From an alpha proteobacterium SCGC AAA240-E13 (GTDB lineage: Bacteria; Pseudomonadota; Alphaproteobacteria; Pelagibacterales; Pelagibacteraceae): a stretch of 38,042 nucleotides of DNA. The notes under the pieces were generated by a model, which was not told where the DNA came from, did not search any database, and saw nothing but the letters and a program-made list of their open reading frames with translations. The DNA lies in NCBI GenBank assembly GCA_000504625.1, contig AZHR01000013.1, positions 1 through 38,042 on the forward strand, in the 5' to 3' direction. Made by a program: the position numbers and the translations under genes. This document shows positions 17,231 through 26,026 of the stretch, piece by piece (position 1 is the first letter of the stretch; each line of letters starts with the position of its first letter).

Positions 17231-19678
17231 TCATTTTATCCAATTTTTATTTTCTCTAAGAAATACGGCTCCAAATTTTCCCCTTACTTCTCCTTGAAGA
17301 GGTTCTTTTAATTCAATTGATTTTTTGAACATCGGTTTTTCTTTTTTTATTTTATTAATATTATCATGAATAACATTCCACATTCTTTTTTGAAGAAAAA
17401 CATCTTCTTCAGTTTCATTCCAATTACCATTTATTCGCTCATCCATTTCAATTGCTAAATTTCTTATCTCCTCTGGGCTATTTTCTTCTAGCCTAATATT
17501 ATTTATGATAAATTCGCGAGTAGATCTTGCAACAAATACATTTGATGAAAAAATTTCTGAAATTGTAAGTTCCTTTTTATTTGCATTATTTATGTGCTTT
17601 TTTGTAAGCATTAAATCATTTTTTATACCATCATATACATCAGACAAAGGACAAAATAAGTATGCAACTGGTTTACCAAAAATAGTTGGAATATGATCAA
17701 ATCCTGACGCATTTGAAATACAAAAGGTACATTTTGCACCTAAGTAAATATCCATAAAATCACTCCTAATTCCTGAATTAGGGTAATCAATTATTTTAGG
17801 ATTAGATAATTTAAATGGTTTTAAGACTATAGCTCCCATTCGAAACACATAATAACCTCTTTTAGTAAGTTCCTCCGCAGCTAAGATGTATCTATCTATG
17901 TCTCCATCTCTATAATTATGATAACTAAAATCCTTCAATGTAGTTCCTTTATGTCTATCAAGGTAAGCGGCATCACGAACGTTCAAACACACAAACTTTG
18001 CATTTTCTGGTATGTTTAATTTTGTCAATATTCTCTTACCTTCAAGTTCTTCTTCATCGGTAAAACTTATATGTGGTATATTTTTTTTTATTTCTAATGA
18101 ACTATTATAGATATTCCAATAATCTCTCTGAGAAGAAAATTCTGTGTTTATCACATGACACTTTCCTCCCGATACAAACAAGTTAATAAATTCATTTACT
18201 TTATTTAATGGATCTATTAACCATGTGGGATATATTTTTATTGTACGTCGCCACATTTTTTCTAACTGCCTATTACAAACATATTTTTTTAAGTAAAAAA
18301 TATCTATATACCTCTGAGATGGAATATTTTTTAGTTTATCACGTAGACAACAATAAAGTTCAATATCTTTTGAAAAATGACCAATTCTGCTTGATCTTAT
18401 CTCAGACCACCTAATTAAAAACCACGGTCTAATTAGGCGAATTAAAATAACAGCAGGAATTGACATTATATAAATTGGGATTTGGATTGAAATATTTACA
18501 ACAGTCATAAATTTCTTAACTAATGAGGTAATACCACCAGATTTAATTTGCATAAGATGTTTAGATAATCTTTTGCTAATTTCTCTAGTTAAAGTTATTT
18601 TTTGACCAGTAAATACACCATCTACAAATGTGTTATTCATTATTTCCAAGTCCGTTTTAGTTATTGTATATGATGGATCTAATTTATATACACTTTTAAG
18701 ATTTAAAATATCTTGTTCATAATATTTTTTAAACAAAATTCGATTAATTGAAATTAAATTCAGTTGTCTAATTAAATCTATTTTTTTTTTATAAAAATTT
18801 TTTTTTTCTTTGTAATTATAATTGAAAACTGCGGTATAAAATAACCCGATCATGCGATATATTTTTTTAGTTAAATTATTAAATAAACTTCTTGGATTTA
18901 TTAAATTTTTTCTTAACTTAAATAATATTATTGAAATTGGAGCGTTAATTTCTCTAGCTTCATTTAATGTTGAAATACTAGTATGTGCTTCTTTATATTG
19001 TAAAATGTCTAATGTTTTTGATGAGTCTATTTGCAAATAATCTGACAATTCAGATAAAAAATTATTCTTTTGGTTTTTAAATTTCTCATAAAAAAATATC
19101 CTAAAATTATTTTTTTTAACAACACTGGAAAATTCTTTGTATAAATCCCAATATTTAAAAGTTTTCAACCAATTTTCAATTTCTGGTCGATTAGATTTAT
19201 CATCTTTATTTTCGATATATTCAATCATCTGTTTAGCATTAAATGGTAAGGATTTACCTCTTTCTGGTGACACAGCGATATAATATGACTTTATAATATC
19301 TGCTTGATTTCTAATCAGATAAAAAAAATCCACGTCAATATTTAGTTTAGAAAAAATTGAATTTATCCTATTTATTGTCCTAGTCATCTGATTATTCCGT
19401 ATGGAATAAGGTATAATAAATTCATCAGATATAATGTTAGTTTTATTAGCTTTTATATGAATTTTTTCAGCTTTTTTTAATAATTCGATATATTGATTGT
19501 CATAAGAATTATCATCCAGCTTCAAGATTAATTCTGTTAATTCTAAATGTGACTTATCAGGAATTCCTGCTCTTGGAAATCTTCCTAGGTAATTTATTTG
19601 ATGATGTACAGGAAATAAATCAGTTTGAAATAATGTGGTTGCAGTTCTAGGCAAACCAAGATGAACATATAATTTCAT
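17231..19678 (-). CDS. Two-domain protein: sulfotransferase-like half plus TIGR04372-type glycosyltransferase half
   Basis: The product is 815 residues. Residues 1-340 resemble a PAPS-dependent sulfotransferase: VHLGLPRTATTLFQTDLFP at 5-23 is the 5'-phosphosulfate loop, and LIRNQADIIKSYY (121-133) matches the 3'-phosphate-binding segment. A hydrophobic span follows at about 392-416. From RIGHFSKDIELYC (431-443) the protein looks like the TIGR04372 family of putative glycosyltransferases, with VCLNVRDAAYL (563-573), the DGDIDRYILAAEEL region (591-604) and a conserved SNASGFDHIPTIFGKP segment (655-670). The two halves share one uninterrupted frame, so this is a real fusion or an assembly join. 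It may sulfate and glycosylate the same surface glycan; that is inference. The upstream gap to the ABC gene is about 106 bases. Confidence 0.7.
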   Translation of the reverse strand: MKLYVHLGLPRTATTLFQTDLFPVHHQINYLGRFPRAGIPDKSHLELTELILKLDDNSYDNQYIELLKKAEKIHIKANKTNIISDEFIIPYSIRNNQMTRTINRINSIFSKLNIDVDFFYLIRNQADIIKSYYIAVSPERGKSLPFNAKQMIEYIENKDDKSNRPEIENWLKTFKYWDLYKEFSSVVKKNNFRIFFYEKFKNQKNNFLSELSDYLQIDSSKTLDILQYKEAHTSISTLNEAREINAPISIILFKLRKNLINPRSLFNNLTKKIYRMIGLFYTAVFNYNYKEKKNFYKKKIDLIRQLNLISINRILFKKYYEQDILNLKSVYKLDPSYTITKTDLEIMNNTFVDGVFTGQKITLTREISKRLSKHLMQIKSGGITSLVKKFMTVVNISIQIPIYIMSIPAVILIRLIRPWFLIRWSEIRSSRIGHFSKDIELYCCLRDKLKNIPSQRYIDIFYLKKYVCNRQLEKMWRRTIKIYPTWLIDPLNKVNEFINLFVSGGKCHVINTEFSSQRDYWNIYNSSLEIKKNIPHISFTDEEELEGKRILTKLNIPENAKFVCLNVRDAAYLDRHKGTTLKDFSYHNYRDGDIDRYILAAEELTKRGYYVFRMGAIVLKPFKLSNPKIIDYPNSGIRSDFMDIYLGAKCTFCISNASGFDHIPTIFGKPVAYLFCPLSDVYDGIKNDLMLTKKHINNANKKELTISEIFSSNVFVARSTREFIINNIRLEENSPEEIRNLAIEMDERINGNWNETEEDVFLQKRMWNVIHDNINKIKKEKPMFKKSIELKEPLQGEVRGKFGAVFLRENKNWIK

Positions 19679-19705
19679 ATTCCAGTATTTTTATATCTTT
19701 TGTAT

Positions 19706-20971
19706 TTACAGATTGATTCTATAAGTTAGTACTAATGTTTTCGGTCGATTTGCAAAATTTACGGAAAATAAGATTAATGTTACTTTGTTGTAATAATTTT
19801 CCAACTCCAATAGCGTGACCAAAATACATTTAACCTGATTTGAAATATGTTTTCGTTGTTCCTCATCATGGAAAAAATCAAACTTCCATTGATTTGACGA
19901 TTGAGAAATAGTATTAGGATCCACACGATATTCTACATTTTTTATAGTTTCAAAATCATATTTAAAAGATGCACTTTTTACTAATTCAGTATTGTTAAAA
20001 GGATCTTTTTTTCTAATAGAAATAAACCGTTCAAGATCTAATAAATAATTTTTAATTTCGTGAGTAAGTAATTTTTTTTGTTTAAGCATATCTTTTACCG
20101 ATCTAAATATTAGACCACACATATCATCAAACTCACTGAATAAAAGTGCACGATGCAACAATATTTCATTTGTTCCCAATTCTCCTCCCAAGTATCTACC
20201 TAACAACTCAGGAGATAAAACATATTCGTTTGCCTTCTCCCAAGTTTCATAAAGATCCTTGGAAGTTTGTTCAACAAAACTTTTCAAAATTTTATTTATC
20301 TTGTCAGTATATAGTTCAGGATGTTCTTTAATATAAAGCAAACAATCATATGGAGAAACTTTAATAGTTCTAAGCATAGAATAAACTTCATCAAAAATAT
20401 GGTTATTATAGAAAGTTTCAACTATGAGATTCATGATTCGACAATCAATATAGTCTTCGTTAGGTAAAGTATTACTACCTGTTATTATTTCCTCTATTTC
20501 TGCTACTGAATGTTTTTTGCCCAATATATTATAATTTCCTAGACACCCAGGTATAGTTCTAAACTTAGTTTTTAAGCCAAATTTTTTACGATCTATTTTA
20601 GATGCCATTTCAGTCCCATATAACATCATAGCTTGGAACATACGTAGCACTTTAACATTATTTTCAATACCAAATCGCAATGACGCAAAATGTTTTTCTT
20701 TTGTATCTTCTGGCAAACCAAGTATGATTTCTGAATGAGTCTTTGCATCTTTAAAACTATTACCATGATCAATTAGTTCTTTGTAAGCATTTGTTGATAT
20801 ATTGCTTCTCTTGATTGCTCTAAGTACATCAGGATCGGATGATTGAATAGATGCACCCGTAGTCCACCCTTTTACGATGTGTCCAATCTCTATGGTTCGC
20901 TTTGGCATATTTTTACCAGCAGCAGCTCCAAGTAAAACAGGGTAATTGTAAATTTTTTTGTGTTTCTGCAA
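19706..20971 (-). pseudogene. B12-binding-type radical SAM protein, C-terminal part displaced by frameshifts
   Basis: This frame continues the radical SAM gene after a one-base shift. From residue 10 or so it carries typical barrel and C-terminal sequence of the family: ASIQSSDPDVLRAIKRSNIS, then HSEIILGLPEDTKEKHF. The ATG at 20971 is only the first in-frame methionine and is unlikely to be a true start. Near the end a second shift is visible. After SNQVK the listed frame runs into unrelated residues, while the -1 frame gives MYFGHAIGVGKLLQQSN, then INLIFRKFCK, and stops at 19719. That looks like the family's usual C-terminus. With both shifts corrected the gene would run from 21776 to 19719 and encode about 685 residues. 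Confidence 0.75.
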
Positions 20972-21776
20972 TTACTTTAGCTGTCATTACATCTTGCTTA
21001 TACATACCAAAGTTTAAGTCAGTAAGGATTAGTTCATCCATGTTTTTTACTCTTTTAGCGATGTAATGTATTTCTTCTTTAATACGTAAAGGGTCATATC
21101 TGTGAATCTTGTTTTTAATGGTAAGTCCATCAGCGCAAAAAGTACAAGCAAACGGACATCCTCGTGTAGTCTCCAACATGGGTATTAAAGGAAAATCAAA
21201 ATATTCATCCATAGCACCATTAAAATAGGGTGATGGAATAATGTTAATATCTGCAATTCGTTCTATTGAACCGCTAATCAATTTATTTTCGTTTAAATAA
21301 CAAGTATTTTTTATTTTTTTACCATTTTTTTTTAACGAAATTGCACTTAAATTATATTCCATCAAATTTTTCACAAGATCTACAAAGCCAATTTCTCCTT
21401 CAAGTTCTATATAAAAATCTATAGCAGGTCTTTTGAGAAGAAATTCTAATTTTTCATTTTGATCTGTAGGAAAGTTAGGTCCTCCAAAGACTGTAATTAC
21501 ATTGGGATTGTGTTTTTTTGCTAAAAAAGCAAATTTATATGACAATTCAAAGTTCCAACTAAAGTTAGAAAAGCATAACAATGATGGAAAATGATGATCC
21601 AAAGCTTCTGTTAATTGTTTCGGAAATTTAAATAATTTGAATTCAAATTCATTACCAAGTTGTTGTTTCGCATAGGAAAAAACGTAGCTAGCTCCCAAGG
21701 GAAAAGTATTCGCACTAATTCCTTGAGCAGTATGTGTGAGATCAGAGATCCATATATCTTGCTTACTTGTCATCAA
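20913..21776 (-). pseudogene. B12-binding-type radical SAM protein, N-terminal part ended by a frameshift
   Basis: The family uses a [4Fe-4S] cluster and SAM to make radicals, often with cobalamin, for methylation or rearrangement of sugars and other metabolites. Residues 1-140 resemble the B12-binding Rossmann-like domain (FPLGASYV, VFGGPNFP). The radical SAM cysteines are C207, C211 and C214 in LETTRGCPFACTFCADG. The frame ends at residue 287 with LPCFTWSCCW, which is unlike the family. Removing one A from the A7 run (T7 at 20953-20959 on the plus strand) restores AETQKIYNYPVLLGAAAGKN and joins the downstream frame. It sits 99 bases after the SDR gene and may be the last gene of the transketolase operon. 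It could be a decayed gene, a phase-variable one or a sequencing error. Confidence 0.75.
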
Positions 21777-21875
21777 AATTCACTTGTAATGTTAAATTTA
21801 AAATTTACTTCAATAATAGATTGATTCATAGATTTTTTTTTCGCTAATATTACACAAAATATTCATAAAAATATA

Positions 21876-22595
21876 TTATACTCTATAATTATTTAGAATT
21901 GATTCATGATTTTGTAAATGAGCACCTCCATCAAGAGGAATAGTGCATCCTGTAATAAAGCTAGATTTTTTTGACGTTAAAAATTCCACCAAATTTGCAA
22001 CATCCTGGGAATTTCCCATTCTTTTTAACGGTGTTACTTTCTTCATCATTGTTGTAATTGGATTATTTTTCTTATTATAAAATTTATAATTTTCTGGTTT
22101 TATAATTCTTGTTGGCAACACACAATTAAATCTAATGCCATTTTTACCAAGCGTTACGGCATAATATCTAACCATTTGATCCATTCCTGCTCTTGTAAGA
22201 TGATAACTTAAAGGTTGATCAGTTAATATTGTTTTTATTGCTATAGAACTTATTAATACTATTGAAGAATCTTTAGTCATTTTATTTTTTAATAATTCAA
22301 TTATTATTCTTGTTGCATATAGTGAAACTTTAAAATCTAACTCAAATTCATTACCCCTATATCTTTGACAAAAAACAAGATTATTAATTCTAAAACTTTT
22401 CTTTTTAAAGTATTTTGATATAGAGTTTTTGATTATTGAATCTTCCAAACTCAAATCAACTGCTATGTGTGTTTTGTTTTTTAAATTTTCTCTAGATAAA
22501 GTAATTATTTTATCACCTCTTTTATGAAGAGTTTTGGATATAACTTTTCCTATACCTCTTGTTCCTCCAACTATAATAGAAATTTTATTTTTCAT
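21876..22595 (-). CDS. SDR-family oxidoreductase with atypical active site
   Basis: This 239-residue classical-size short-chain dehydrogenase should interconvert a keto group and an alcohol with NAD(P)H. The cofactor loop is GGTRGIG at residues 10-16. The serine lies in VLISSIAI. The catalytic tyrosine is in SYHLTRAGMD, where the usual YxxxK lysine is replaced by arginine. The NNAG structural motif is replaced by CQRYRG. The C-terminus GCTIPLDGGAHL is normal. It starts five bases after the methyltransferase at 22601 and is part of the transketolase-methyltransferase cassette, so a keto-sugar intermediate is a likely substrate. The altered active site leaves open a lower activity or a non-redox role. 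Confidence 0.82.
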   Translation of the reverse strand: MKNKISIIVGGTRGIGKVISKTLHKRGDKIITLSRENLKNKTHIAVDLSLEDSIIKNSISKYFKKKSFRINNLVFCQRYRGNEFELDFKVSLYATRIIIELLKNKMTKDSSIVLISSIAIKTILTDQPLSYHLTRAGMDQMVRYYAVTLGKNGIRFNCVLPTRIIKPENYKFYNKKNNPITTMMKKVTPLKRMGNSQDVANLVEFLTSKKSSFITGCTIPLDGGAHLQNHESILNNYRV

Positions 22596-22600
22596 ATTAT

Positions 22601-23830
22601 TTATAAAATTTTAAATTTTGGTAAAGGTATAATAAATTTACCACCTTTATTAATGTATTTATTATTTTTTTCTAAAATTATTTTGCTATATCTCCAGGCA
22701 AAAATTATAACATAATCTGGCATTAGGCTTGAAAGTTGCTTGGGAGGTAATACCTTAATTCCTGTACCGGGACTGTATAGGTTTTGTCTTCTTTTTTCAT
22801 CGTCAAAAAGATAATTAATGAAACTTGCTATTCCATATTCATATAGCAAAGTTGTTGTACCGATTGAAGCACCATAACCTGAGAATTTTTTTCCTTTTGA
22901 GGTTTCTGATTTTAAAAATTTCAACAATTGTTTTTTGTTAATTTCATTTTTATTTTTTAATTTTGAATAAGTATTAATATCTGCAAGCCTTAATTGTTTT
23001 TCCTTGCTAATATTTGATTTTATGGATTTCATGTATATATTTTTTTTATTTTTAGAAAAAATGAAACGAATAGATCCTCCTTTGACAGAAATATGATCTG
23101 CTACATAAAGGTGTAAATGAAATTTTATTGCAAACTTAGTAAGTGTTTCTATTGTAAAAAAAGAAATATGTTCATGATAAATGTTATCAATTAAATTTTT
23201 TTCAGCAATACCTTTAAGTGAAAAAGTTTCCATAACAAAATAACCTGAAGAATCAAGTAAATATGAAATACCTTTAAATACATCATCTAAATCATCAATG
23301 TTTGCTATTACATTATTTGCTACTATTAAATCGAAGTTTCCATATTTTTTTTTTATCCTTTTTGCTAATCCAAATTCAAAATTACCGCACAAAGTTTCAA
23401 AATTATTTGTATTTGAAAATTCTTTAGCTGGATCAACTCCCAATACCTTACAACCATAAAATGAATGAATAAAATCAAGTAAAGTTCCATCATTAGAACC
23501 TATTTCTAGTATTCTTGATTTTTTATTGATGATTTTTTTTTTAAAAAGCATATTAACTAAATTTTTAAAATGTTCAGGCAAACCTGATGAAGTTTGGGTT
23601 ACATATAAATAATCGCCATAAATAATATCTGGGTTAATTACATGAGATAATTGAATGAAATTACATGTTTTGCAAAGATTTAACGCTAAAGGATATAGTT
23701 TATGTTTCTTCTTTAAATCTTTAACGTAATCATCGCCAATAGGATTTGAAACCAAATTGTAAACAAGCTTAAGATTACGACTTTTGCAGAGTCTGCAAAA
23801 TTTTTTATGTATTACATCATGCTTTTTCAT
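22601..23830 (-). CDS. Sugar C-methyltransferase-like SAM-dependent methyltransferase
   Basis: The 409-residue product has the three-part layout of nucleotide-sugar C-methyltransferases (the TylC3/NovU type). There is an N-terminal zinc site with C12, C15, C53 and C56. A SAM-binding Rossmann domain follows, with ILEIGSNDGTLLDF and the conserved DNIYHEHISFFTIETL. The C-terminal domain contains GYGASIGTTTLLYEYGI and ends in the typical VIIFAWRYSKII region. Family members add a methyl group to a keto-sugar carbon of an activated deoxysugar. The substrate here is unknown. It overlaps the VOC gene by 14 bases and is five bases upstream of the SDR, which argues for coordinated expression. Confidence 0.85.
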   Translation of the reverse strand: MKKHDVIHKKFCRLCKSRNLKLVYNLVSNPIGDDYVKDLKKKHKLYPLALNLCKTCNFIQLSHVINPDIIYGDYLYVTQTSSGLPEHFKNLVNMLFKKKIINKKSRILEIGSNDGTLLDFIHSFYGCKVLGVDPAKEFSNTNNFETLCGNFEFGLAKRIKKKYGNFDLIVANNVIANIDDLDDVFKGISYLLDSSGYFVMETFSLKGIAEKNLIDNIYHEHISFFTIETLTKFAIKFHLHLYVADHISVKGGSIRFIFSKNKKNIYMKSIKSNISKEKQLRLADINTYSKLKNKNEINKKQLLKFLKSETSKGKKFSGYGASIGTTTLLYEYGIASFINYLFDDEKRRQNLYSPGTGIKVLPPKQLSSLMPDYVIIFAWRYSKIILEKNNKYINKGGKFIIPLPKFKIL

Positions 23831-24239
23831 TAATATAAGATTTTAATTTACTTTGTTCATCATGTTGATGAAACTCGACAAAATTACCTTCAAAGTCTTT
23901 GACAATAAACTGCAAAATTTTATCTGTTTTTCCTCGTAAAATAGATATAGTAAAATTATTTTTTTCAAAAATTTTTTTTATTTCATAAATATTAGCTACT
24001 TCCAAACAAAAATGCCTAAATCTACCTGTATCTCTTGTTAAATTTTCTGATTTAAAAAATTCTATAAATGTTGAGTTTCCAGAGTATAAAAACATGCCAT
24101 AAATTTCATTTTTAGAGTTTACAAATCTATGTGCTATATTCATTCCTAAAATATCACAATAAAACTTCTCAATTTTCTTAAAATCATTAGTTGATAAAGA
24201 TATATGTGATAATTGTTTTATCTTTAAATTTATATTCAT
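23817..24239 (-). CDS. VOC (glyoxalase/bleomycin-resistance fold) family protein
   Basis: This 140-residue single-domain protein has the paired beta-alpha-beta units of the vicinal-oxygen-chelate fold. The metal-ligand positions can be seen: H12 in LSHISLST, an E in TFIEFFKSE, a histidine in FRHFCLEVAN and E in NFVEFHQHD. Family members are metal-dependent lyases, epimerases or dioxygenases, or binding proteins. In this setting an epimerase or isomerase acting on the keto-sugar is possible, but nothing in the sequence fixes the reaction. It overlaps the downstream C-methyltransferase by 14 bases. Confidence 0.8.
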   Translation of the reverse strand: MNINLKIKQLSHISLSTNDFKKIEKFYCDILGMNIAHRFVNSKNEIYGMFLYSGNSTFIEFFKSENLTRDTGRFRHFCLEVANIYEIKKIFEKNNFTISILRGKTDKILQFIVKDFEGNFVEFHQHDEQSKLKSYINEKA

Positions 24240-24293
24240 GTTGATTTTTGTAGGTAATTATTAAAACATTTAAAATTGTTATTTTAAAGATTA

Positions 24294-24959
24294 TTACTCA
24301 AAATATATAAACTCATAATCACCCGTATAATTAAAGTGATTATAAATCCATATCCATTCTTCTTTATCGAAGAAAGACTCGCAGGTTAGAGCCCAACATT
24401 GAAGGTTGAATAATTCTCTTTCATTCCTGTAACTTTCTAGCATAACATAACTTTGTTTTCCAACACGCTCAATTTCTTTTAATGCTACCTCAAGTTCAAA
24501 AATTCTCAGATTATGTAGACATCCCAATGAAATAACTAAATCAAATTTTTTATTTTCAAAAGGATAGGGATCTTGAGCACGATGAATAAACAAATTTTTT
24601 TTAATTTCTTCTTTCGCGCCGGCTAAACCATGTCTTGATATATCAAGACCCGAAATTTTTAAATCAGGTAACAATAATTTAATTTCATAAAGCAAAAAAG
24701 CTTTTCCGCAACCCACATCTAAAATACTTGAATCGTTAGTTAAATTATATTTTTTTATAAGTAATTCCGCTACAGGTTTCCATCTACCTGGCATATATTT
24801 GTAACCTCCATATCCATAACGACGATTGCCATCCCAATAATCAAAATCGTATTTTTTTGCTTTATACATGCAATTTATTTTGTCATCATTCATACGATCG
24901 ATATATTTACGCCTTGTTAATTGATGTAATAATGTTACATAATTTACTAGATTTCCCAT
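24294..24959 (-). CDS. Class I SAM-dependent methyltransferase
   Basis: The product is 221 residues. SAM motif I is SILDVGCGKAFLLYEI (about 78-93). A following acidic strand end is in ISGLDISRHG, and motif IV-like DLVISLGCLHNL lies downstream. The N-terminal region is notable: residues 20-65 contain DDKINCMYKAKKYDFDYWDG, then YGYGGYKYMPGRWKPVAE, a tyrosine- and glycine-rich stretch that I associate with a methyltransferase family found in polysaccharide clusters. The acceptor is unknown. It lies between the ADH and VOC genes with gaps of 41 and 54 bases, all on one strand. A small-molecule or sugar O- or C-methylation is likely. Confidence 0.82.
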   Translation of the reverse strand: MGNLVNYVTLLHQLTRRKYIDRMNDDKINCMYKAKKYDFDYWDGNRRYGYGGYKYMPGRWKPVAELLIKKYNLTNDSSILDVGCGKAFLLYEIKLLLPDLKISGLDISRHGLAGAKEEIKKNLFIHRAQDPYPFENKKFDLVISLGCLHNLRIFELEVALKEIERVGKQSYVMLESYRNERELFNLQCWALTCESFFDKEEWIWIYNHFNYTGDYEFIYFE

Positions 24960-25000
24960 ATTTTTTTTCTTCTTTTTTTAATTATTTAATAAACCTTTTT

Positions 25001-26026
25001 TTAATTCATTTTTATAATAATGCGCCCTGCCTTACCGCTCCGAAATAAATCTATGGCACTATTTATTTCTGTTAAATCAAATTCATGTGTAATTATGTTT
25101 TCTAAAGTCATTTTTTTTTGATTTATAAGACGAATATAACGAGGAATATCAATATCAGGAACTGAATTTCCTCCATGAGATCCTGTTAATATTTTTTCAA
25201 AGTGAAGAGGTAAAGAATATAGTGAAATTTTATCACTTGGAACTCCAACCAGAATAGTTTTGCCATCTGAAGCTGTTAATTCATACGCTCGTTCAATAAC
25301 TTTTGAGTTACCGGTAGTTTCGATAACCACATCAGCTCCTCTATCTCCAACTATATTATAAATTTCTTTATTTAGGTTTTTTGTACTTGTAGTTATGCCA
25401 TGTGTAATACCAAATTTTTTACCCATTTCTATTTTATTACTATGAACATCAACACCGACTATAGGATAAGCAGAAACCATGGACGCAGCTTGCGCAACAT
25501 TAAGTCCAACACCTCCAACTCCAAAAATTAGAACTGATTGGCCAATCTTAATTTTAGCATCATTATTTACTACACCAAAACCAGAAATTACTGCGCAACC
25601 AAATAAAGCTGCTGTACGTGTGTCAAAATCTGAAGGAATAACTGTTAATCTATTTTCAGATACAATAGCCATCTCGTTAAATGTTGTTACCCAGCCTGCA
25701 TTTATTTGTTTTCCTTTCCAAAAATACTTTGGAGTAGCACTTTCTATACCTGAACTTTTTCTCCAATGAAGAACAACATGATTGCCCGGCTTTACTGTTG
25801 TTACTCCATCTGCAATTTTTTCAACAATCCCTGATCCCTCATGTCCCAAGAGGTGAGGTAAATATTTATCAGGTCCTTTTACTCCATCAATTTCATTTAT
25901 TTGAGACCCACATATACCACTATAAAAAATTTTTACTAAAACTTGCCCAAATTCCAATTTTTTTGGTAAATCTATATCTGTTACTACTAGAGGTTTTTTA
26001 TTCTCAATTAGTATTGCCGTTTTCAT
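25001..26026 (-). CDS. Zinc-type alcohol dehydrogenase (MDR family)
   Basis: This 341-residue medium-chain dehydrogenase is expected to oxidise an alcohol or polyol, or reduce the matching aldehyde or ketone, with NAD(P). Catalytic-zinc ligands are C39 (SGICGS), H62-E63 in LLGHEGSGIV, and C144 (LFGCAVISGFG). The Rossmann motif is GVGGVG at 169-174. The lobe that usually carries four cysteines for a structural zinc (about residues 88-108) has none. The start overlaps the end of the transketolase C subunit by four bases (26023-26026), so translation is probably coupled. Such an enzyme could act on the product of the two-carbon transfer. Confidence 0.88.
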   Translation of the reverse strand: MKTAILIENKKPLVVTDIDLPKKLEFGQVLVKIFYSGICGSQINEIDGVKGPDKYLPHLLGHEGSGIVEKIADGVTTVKPGNHVVLHWRKSSGIESATPKYFWKGKQINAGWVTTFNEMAIVSENRLTVIPSDFDTRTAALFGCAVISGFGVVNNDAKIKIGQSVLIFGVGGVGLNVAQAASMVSAYPIVGVDVHSNKIEMGKKFGITHGITTSTKNLNKEIYNIVGDRGADVVIETTGNSKVIERAYELTASDGKTILVGVPSDKISLYSLPLHFEKILTGSHGGNSVPDIDIPRYIRLINQKKMTLENIITHEFDLTEINSAIDLFRSGKAGRIIIKMN

